From WS-7 sp036505295 (GTDB taxonomy: Bacteria; Eisenbacteria; RBG-16-71-46; SZUA-252): a stretch of DNA of 64,000 nt. The stretch's first letter is position 1. Each line of letters starts with the position of its first letter. Below the pieces are notes generated by a model. That model was given only the letters and a program-made list of their open reading frames with translations. It ran no database searches and had not been told where the DNA came from. This document shows positions 62,064-64,000 of this stretch, piece after piece. Both the position numbers and the translations under genes were made by a program. The stretch spans positions 10,622 to 74,621 of the forward strand of contig DASXTQ010000019.1 in assembly GCA_036505295.1 (NCBI GenBank). The letters run 5' to 3'.

Positions 62064-62642
62064 ATGTCAGTCCCTGCTAGGTCGCGACTTCCGCGGCCGG
62101 AGGCACAGGTCGCGTTCGAGATTCTCAGGGAAATTCTGGAGGAGAGGGAGCGTCTGGACCACGAGGCCCTCTCTGAGCGAATAGACCGATTCGTCGGGGC
62201 ACTGTTGCTGCTCGGCGGGGAGACAGCCCGTTGGAGATTCAATATCGACAAGAAGACGCTGGGCGACATCTCCAGGTCGCTCCAGGTCGGCATTGGCCGG
62301 CTTGGGTCGGCCCAGCCGTTCTATCACCCATTCAAAGGTGAGATAGATTCTGAGGACGGGATTGCCTGGAATCGAGCTCATGCGTATATTTTTCGGCTTC
62401 CATCCACAACCCCGAAGAGATTGTTCTTCGACCTCGTGTTCGATCTGCTAGTAGAGGTGGGACCCTGGTTGAGGACCTGCCAACGCCCCGGGTGCGGTCG
62501 ACTTTTCCTTTATAGGCGACCGAAGCAGGCTTACTGCAGCGAGAGCTGTGCACAGCGGGTCCGGATGGCCCGCTTCCTCACGCAACGGAAGGCCAAGTCG
62601 TCCAAGCGATCATCAAAGCCCGGCCGGCGACCGCGGAGATGA
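62064..62642 (+). CDS. CGNR-like zinc-finger protein
   Basis: The protein is 192 aa from ATG 62064 with AGGAGG 8 nt ahead. The helical N-terminal domain (about 1-140) is of unknown fold. The C-terminus L-R-T-C-Q-R-P-G-C-G-R-L-F, A-Y-C-S-E-S-C-A-Q-R-V-R matches the CGNR zinc knuckle with CGNR replaced by CAQR, then a basic tail. A DNA- or RNA-binding regulator is likely; divergent from the excisionase and 37 nt before the integrase. Confidence 0.75.
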   Translation: MSVPARSRLPRPEAQVAFEILREILEERERLDHEALSERIDRFVGALLLLGGETARWRFNIDKKTLGDISRSLQVGIGRLGSAQPFYHPFKGEIDSEDGIAWNRAHAYIFRLPSTTPKRLFFDLVFDLLVEVGPWLRTCQRPGCGRLFLYRRPKQAYCSESCAQRVRMARFLTQRKAKSSKRSSKPGRRPRR

Positions 62643-62679
62643 TCTCTGCGAGTGCCGGCGGAGAGAGGTAAATCACGAC

Positions 62680-63879
62680 ATGGCCGTAAAGAAGACAGCG
62701 ACGGGATACCAGATCCGCTGGTACGACGCGGAGGGAAGGTCCAGAAAACGCAGGTTCAGGGGGATAGGCCGCGAAGAAGCCATTCGGCTCGAGCGCGAAA
62801 TTCTCGCCAAGCGGGACCGCGGCGAGCCCTTTCTTGACCGGCGCAAGGTCCCCACGTTTGGTGACTTCGCCGACCAATGGATTGAAGAAGGGCGCGCTCG
62901 TTGGAAGTGGTCGACCCTGGCTCAGTATAGAAATGTGCTCGCGAAACAGCTTGTCCCGGCGTTCGGGCGGCTGCGCCTGACGGCGATTACCGAGTCCTCA
63001 ATCCTCCAGCTTGTAACGGCGTGGAGTGACGGCGGGCTCTCGCCGCGGCGAATTAACCTCATCGTGGGTCTACTCAAAGGCATCCTGAAGGCGGCGACAC
63101 GACGCCACGTAATCATCATCAATCCGTCGGCGACAGTACGCTTTCTGCCGGAGCCGCGTACCGAGGTCGATCCCTTGTCGCTTTCGGAAATCGAATCCTT
63201 CCTGCAAGCCTGTCCTGCATTCTGGCGGCCATACTTCATTACCGCCTTCAAGACAGGTGCGCGCCCGAGCGAGATGGCGGCGCTCAAGTGGGGCGATGTG
63301 GACCTCAAGCGCGAGACGGCACGAATCCGTGCCGGTCGGGCGCGAGGCCACGAAGGGGCACCTAAGACACCCAGCAGCATTCGCGACCTCCATCTCCTGC
63401 CGGAAGTCGTCGACGCGCTCCGAGACCGGCGCCGAGAGCAATCGAGGCGGCGACTCAAGTCAGGCGTGGGGCGGCGGTGTCGGCCCGAAGACTACGTCTT
63501 CGCAGGGCCGCAGGGTGGACACCTCAACATGAATTTCATTAGAGACCACATCTGGTACCCAACCCTCGAGAAGGCGAAGCTACGGCGCCGCATTTTCTAC
63601 CAGACGCGTCACACGTTCGCTTCGAATGCGCTTCTGACTGGAGAGGATCCGAGCTGGGTGGCCCGAATGCTTGGGCACAAGACGCTAGAGGTGCTTTTCG
63701 AAACCTACGCGCGCTTCATTCCGAATCGGACAAGGCGTGATGGCGCCGCTCTTGCCCGCGCCACGCTCGTCGCGAGGGCGAGCCGTAGTCCCGATTTGGT
63801 CCCAGGGGGTCGTCGGCGCGTAGCCAACCGCGGTCCTCGTGAGGAGATAAGAAAAATAAGTGCGGAAGGGGGGACTTGA
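62680..63879 (+). CDS. int: Tyrosine recombinase (integrase)
   Basis: The protein is 399 aa. N-terminal AP2-like/arm domain (about 1-50), SAM-like core-binding (58-150), catalytic domain: Arg195 (T-G-A-R-P-S-E), Arg310 and His311 (Y-Q-T-R-H-T-F-A-S), His333 (L-G-H-K), nucleophile Tyr343 (F-E-T-Y-A-R-F). GAGAGG lies 11 nt ahead of the ATG. The last codons (A-E-G-G-T-stop, 63862-63879) lie in the tRNA-Leu 3' end, so the attachment repeat is inside the gene. In the excised circle the frame would continue in a 38-residue tail now at 46707-46823. Confidence 0.92.
   Translation: MAVKKTATGYQIRWYDAEGRSRKRRFRGIGREEAIRLEREILAKRDRGEPFLDRRKVPTFGDFADQWIEEGRARWKWSTLAQYRNVLAKQLVPAFGRLRLTAITESSILQLVTAWSDGGLSPRRINLIVGLLKGILKAATRRHVIIINPSATVRFLPEPRTEVDPLSLSEIESFLQACPAFWRPYFITAFKTGARPSEMAALKWGDVDLKRETARIRAGRARGHEGAPKTPSSIRDLHLLPEVVDALRDRRREQSRRRLKSGVGRRCRPEDYVFAGPQGGHLNMNFIRDHIWYPTLEKAKLRRRIFYQTRHTFASNALLTGEDPSWVARMLGHKTLEVLFETYARFIPNRTRRDGAALARATLVARASRSPDLVPGGRRRVANRGPREEIRKISAEGGT
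63860..63874 (+). repeat. attR: 15-bp repeat inside tRNA-Leu and integrase 3' end
   Basis: GTGCGGAAGGGGGGA, the 3' acceptor and T-stem part of tRNA-Leu on the - strand; identical to 46693-46707. Confidence 0.85.
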
Positions 63880-63944
63880 ACCCCCACGAGATTGCTCCCA
63901 CTGGACCCTGAACCCAGCGCGTCTGCCAATTCCGCCACTTCCGC
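63861..63944 (-). tRNA. tRNA-Leu (anticodon CAG)
   Basis: 84 nt with acceptor GCGGAAG/CTTCCGC, anticodon loop TTCAGGG between CTGGG and TCCAG, a long variable arm (class II) and T-loop TTCAAGT; discriminator A, CCA not encoded. The integrated element uses its 3' end and keeps it intact. Confidence 0.93.
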
Positions 63945-63971
63945 ACCGAAAGTGTTCTGGCTGGGCCGATT

Positions 63972-64000
63972 AAACTACACTAGGATGCCCGACCGATCAA
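63972..64000 (-). promoter_or_regulatory. Promoter candidate for tRNA-Leu
   Basis: On the - strand TTGATC (64000-63995), 17-nt spacer, TAGTTT (63977-63972), 28 nt ahead of the tRNA. The -10 is weak. Confidence 0.35.

Larger units (their letters stand above)
46693..63874. mobile_element. 17.2 kb tRNA-Leu-integrated defence element
   Basis: Bounded by exact 15-bp repeats; the right copy lies in the 3' end of tRNA-Leu(CAG), next to a tyrosine recombinase. Carries excisionase-like HTH, DUF927 ATPase, a five-gene methylase/MORC/Z1/PD-(D/E)XK/Vsr operon, a DprA-like/PRTase pair, an HNH nuclease and an attC-bearing cassette cluster. No conjugation genes are seen, so it is a mobilisable or satellite-like integrative element, not an ICE. 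Base composition is generally lower in GC than the left part of the window. Confidence 0.85.

Overview
This is one GC-rich window of about 64 kb. Most of it looks like the chromosome of a Gram-negative, environmental, uncultured-type bacterium. Large exported proteins ending in FlgD-like or T9SS-like C-terminal folds (NPF and WDGRN-type motifs), lamin-tail-domain secreted proteins and PorV/PorQ-like barrel proteins suggest a lineage such as Candidatus Eisenbacteria or a relative. That assignment is inference from protein style, not a search result.

Region 1 (1-28.4 kb, host, mostly + strand) holds a giant Ig-repeat surface protein and a barrel-TPR protein. A partner-switching pair follows: an anti-sigma kinase fused to a PP2C phosphatase, then a STAS antagonist. 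Next come a von Willebrand A membrane protein, lamin-tail secreted proteins, an opposing secreted protein on the - strand, an aminotransferase, carbamate kinase, a partial nucleoside-type ABC transporter, and a histidine kinase with a LuxR-type regulator. Between 15211 and 20856 one + frame has no stop and runs antisense through the - strand gene. I read it as two separate genes, the first lacking a visible stop.

Region 2 (28.4-46.7 kb, host) is a patchwork of small genes. It has three DinB-family proteins, an NTF2-like protein, a probable selenoprotein (UGA at the first position of a CxxC motif), an aromatic amino-acid decarboxylase-like enzyme, a di-heme lipoprotein and an orphan LuxR regulator. 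It also has a nonsense-interrupted pseudogene, an ACT protein, an XRE regulator next to a kinesin-light-chain-type TPR protein, and an AHSA1/ArsR pair.

Region 3 (46693-63874) is a 17.2 kb integrative element inserted at the 3' end of tRNA-Leu(CAG). It is bounded by an exact 15-bp direct repeat. The integrase gene runs into the tRNA end, so its last codons lie in the attachment repeat. The other attachment copy is followed in the same frame by a 38-codon tail carrying CPECG, so in the excised circle the integrase would gain a different C-terminus. Inside are four attC-like sites with short + strand cassettes (hypothetical, zinc-ribbon HNH-like, TIR-like, HAD) and no integron integrase. A DprA-like/phosphoribosyltransferase pair resembling the ShosTA toxin-antitoxin system and an HNH endonuclease follow. 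A tight five-gene - strand operon encodes a C5 cytosine methylase, a MORC/MutL-type ATPase, a Z1 helicase-like protein, a PD-(D/E)XK protein and a Vsr nuclease. At the integrase end sit a DUF927 ATPase, an excisionase-like HTH and a CGNR-like zinc protein. The element reads as a mobile defence island.
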